Positions 62,062 to 64,000 of a DNA stretch of 64,000 nt are shown piece after piece. The translations under genes and the position numbers were made by a program. The stretch is from an uncultured Lachnospiraceae bacterium. Its GTDB lineage: Bacteria; Bacillota; Clostridia; Lachnospirales; Lachnospiraceae. The stretch covers positions 130,980-194,979 of the forward strand of contig CAJTUB010000002.1 of NCBI GenBank assembly GCA_910579465.1. The letters are read 5' to 3'. Positions within the stretch are counted from its first letter, which is position 1, and each line of letters opens with the position of its first letter. The notes beneath the pieces were generated by a model that was not told where the DNA came from, searched no databases, and saw only the letters and a program-made list of their open reading frames with translations.

Positions 62062-63429
62062 ATGAAAAAACACAGGAAAAAGGCAATATATCTGGCGCTG
62101 CTTGCAGTCCTTTTGTTCAGCCTCCCGGGGTGTTCCGGTAAGGAGACAGAGGGACCGGGAAAGGATATAGAAGAGCAGAACCCAGGGGGGGATAAAGAAG
62201 TAAAACCAGGTCTGGCGGGTAAGATAATCTCGGAGGATTTACAGCCTGGAAACCAGTTTGTGATGAAAACGGAAAAGGGATATTATTACTATAAATATGT
62301 GAATCCACTTGATAAGCAGGGAACTGCTGCATTTCATTATGTTGATGCGGTTACAGGAAAGGATATCTACCTTTGCAATAAGCCGGAGTGTAAGCATGAT
62401 GGAAACAGCTTTTGCGTTGCTACTAATAAAAAGTATGATATCGGTCAGCTTTGCCTGTATAGCGGCAGAATTTTTGCAACATCCGTCGAAGAAACGGATA
62501 CGCAGTTTTTGTGGAAGCTGCTTGCTATTGCGTTAGATGGCTCAGAGATGGGTGAAGTTGCTACCTATATGACAATGGATAAGGCGGCATTAGGGGAGGG
62601 ACAGTTTCCAATGCTTCGTGGGGGACAGCTGCCGATTCATAAGAATAAAGCGGTTATTTTCCTGGGAGCGGCGGGAAAGACATACCTGGATGATACGGTG
62701 CAGTATGGCACGGCGATTTTGGATCTGGATACCGGGAAAGTGAGTTATCTTGATGAAGAGCCTTTGAGCAGGGAAAATGCTCAGGCGACCGGAATAAGTG
62801 CATACGGGGATTACATTTATTATTGTAAGGAAGAGGGAAGAAAAACAGTTTTGCATCAGTATTGTGTGAAGGACGGGACAGATACAAGCTATAAGCTTCA
62901 GCCGGGCTTCAAAGGTAAGTATGTTGTAGTGGATGAAGACAATATTATTTATCTGCGTTCTGTTGCTAGCATACTTTATTTATACCATCCTTCCACAGGG
63001 GAGAGCATGGAGGCAAAGAAAATGCCTGAGATAGCGCTCCGGGGTCTGACGGATAGTGATTTTGCTTTGCCAATCAGCTTTGATATCGCATCGCTCACGA
63101 CCGACGGCACTTACATTTACGCGATACGGCAGCCTGCAGATATGATGTTGGATGGAAAAAAGGTTCCAAAACAAAGGTATGTATGTGTGATGGACCATAA
63201 CCTGAAGGAAATTGCACTGGTTAATGTGGGAGCAATCTTTGAGGATTTTGATGACGATATGCTCTATAGCGAACGGCTTGGATATTGGAGTTTTCTGGGA
63301 GATGAGATTTATGCGTTGATTGATGAAAACGAAGAGCCATCTGGGAATGGCAGGCTGGTTTATAAGTGTAACCGGAGCGATTTGCTGGAAGGAAATCCAG
63401 AGTTTACGTTTGTTTACAAGAAAGAGTAA
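62062..63429 (+). CDS. Secreted lipoprotein, possible beta-propeller
   Basis: 455 residues from ATG 62062 behind AGAAAGGAG. The signal peptide MKKHRKKAIYLALLAVLLFS ends in a classic LPGC lipobox; lipidation at about Cys24. A Glu/Gly-rich linker leads to a domain with recurrent short strands ending in aromatic or YxY patterns (GYYYYKYV, YGDYIYYCKE, DGTYIYAIRQ, LGDEIYALID), suggesting a beta-propeller of the DUF5050 kind. CNKPECKHDGNSFC may form a disulfide or metal cluster. It lies between a two-component system and an ABC ATPase, perhaps a sensor partner; function unassigned. Confidence 0.78.
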   Translation: MKKHRKKAIYLALLAVLLFSLPGCSGKETEGPGKDIEEQNPGGDKEVKPGLAGKIISEDLQPGNQFVMKTEKGYYYYKYVNPLDKQGTAAFHYVDAVTGKDIYLCNKPECKHDGNSFCVATNKKYDIGQLCLYSGRIFATSVEETDTQFLWKLLAIALDGSEMGEVATYMTMDKAALGEGQFPMLRGGQLPIHKNKAVIFLGAAGKTYLDDTVQYGTAILDLDTGKVSYLDEEPLSRENAQATGISAYGDYIYYCKEEGRKTVLHQYCVKDGTDTSYKLQPGFKGKYVVVDEDNIIYLRSVASILYLYHPSTGESMEAKKMPEIALRGLTDSDFALPISFDIASLTTDGTYIYAIRQPADMMLDGKKVPKQRYVCVMDHNLKEIALVNVGAIFEDFDDDMLYSERLGYWSFLGDEIYALIDENEEPSGNGRLVYKCNRSDLLEGNPEFTFVYKKE

Positions 63430-63458
63430 CAGAGTTCAGAGGAGAGGAGAAATCCGCT

Positions 63459-64000
63459 ATGCTGGAATTGATTGATTGTACAAAAAAATATGGAAATAAA
63501 ACGGCACTAAACGCGCTGAGTGTAACCTTTGAAACGGGAGTGTACGGACTGCTCGGAGCAAACGGCGCCGGAAAGTCTACCATGCTCAATCTGATTACAG
63601 ACAACCTGCCCCGTACCTCCGGTCAGATTCTTTATAACGGGAAGGATATACTTTCCCTTGGCAGGAGCTACCGGAAGCGGGTCGGTTATACGCCGCAGCT
63701 GCAGGGAATGTATGACGATTTTACCGCGCGTGATTTCCTTCATTACATAGGGGCGTTGAAGGGAATGAAGAGAAGGGAGTGCCGGAAGCAGACGGAGCAG
63801 TTTCTGGATATTGTCTGTCTGTCTGACAGCGCGCACCGTAAGGTAGGCTCTTTTTCCGGTGGAATGCGCCAGCGGGTGCTGCTGGCTGCAGCAATGCTTG
63901 ACGAGCCGGAAATCCTGATTCTGGATGAACCCACCGCAGGTCTTGACCCGACGCAGAGAATACGTCTGCGGGATTACATTGCCTCGGTGGCGGCAGAGCG
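63459..64000 (+). CDS. ABC transporter ATP-binding protein (cut by window edge)
   Basis: Starts at ATG 63459 after GGAGAGGAG and remains open at the window end. Walker A GANGAGKSTMLNL (about residues 35-47), Q-loop YTPQLQG, signature SFSGGMRQRVLLA and Walker B ILILDEPTAGLDP are visible. The closest relatives are ATPases of ABC-2 exporters. It follows the lipoprotein after 29 bases, so the pair is one unit; the permease is presumably beyond the window. Confidence 0.92.
   Translation, partial: MLELIDCTKKYGNKTALNALSVTFETGVYGLLGANGAGKSTMLNLITDNLPRTSGQILYNGKDILSLGRSYRKRVGYTPQLQGMYDDFTARDFLHYIGALKGMKRRECRKQTEQFLDIVCLSDSAHRKVGSFSGGMRQRVLLAAAMLDEPEILILDEPTAGLDPTQRIRLRDYIASVAAE

Noticed and set aside
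1..64000. CRISPR arrays, tRNA or rRNA genes, insertion-sequence transposases
   Set aside because: None was seen: no regularly spaced repeats, no cloverleaf sequence ending in CCA with a T-loop, and no transposase motif.

Overview
The window looks like a chromosome segment of an anaerobic, Gram-positive, flagellated Clostridia, most likely Lachnospiraceae (inference). The grounds are the sequence and order of rpoB-rpoC and the S10-spc ribosomal block, a zinc-type S14, TTG/GTG starts behind strong AGGAGG sites, lipoproteins with Clostridia-style EF-hand plus leucine-rich modules, a LytTR/GHKL two-component pair, and a c-di-GMP-I (GEMM) riboswitch. No rRNA, tRNA, CRISPR array, transposase or phage gene was seen.

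Layout: 1-3.5 kb holds a decayed tandem of EF-hand/LRR lipoprotein genes (one frameshifted, one truncated). 3.6-7.4 kb has an NfeD/SPFH membrane pair and a chemoreceptor. 7.5-16.2 kb is rpoB-rpoC followed by class II fructose-bisphosphate aldolase. 16.2-21.8 kb is a housekeeping/accessory mix: a DUF3800 protein behind an apparent attenuator, dtd, an AAA ATPase, RidA, a GIY-YIG protein, a MATE exporter and an rRNA-type methyltransferase. 21.9-25.6 kb has a GEMM riboswitch with its terminator, a gene remnant and a second, mostly intact copy of the lipoprotein locus. 25.6-34.9 kb carries citrate synthase, an unusually long flagellin, an XRE regulator, a YccF protein and a heterodimeric ABC exporter. 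35.1-48.2 kb is the ribosomal operon rpsJ to rpsH, rplF to secY, adk, map, infA, ending at tandem terminators. 48.2-64 kb is accessory: a WYL regulator unit, TetR-MFS, an unknown gene, TetR-ABC, AraC with a glycoside hydrolase family 2 gene, a LytTR response regulator with a GHKL kinase, and a lipoprotein with an ABC ATPase cut by the window edge.

The most notable unexplained structure is a dispersed palindromic repeat family whose arm (AAAATGCGGAAACTCAAG and variants) recurs beside at least five loci. At six promoter-like sites the arm ends 32-35 bp before the -10 hexamer. In its longest form (53413-53664) the element has perfect 18-bp terminal and perfect 32-bp internal inverted repeats. 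It could be a MITE-like element or a promoter-coupled regulatory box. The second candidate system is the duplicated EF-hand/LRR lipoprotein locus downstream of the c-di-GMP riboswitch. The third is a terminator/antiterminator-like leader in front of the DUF3800 gene.
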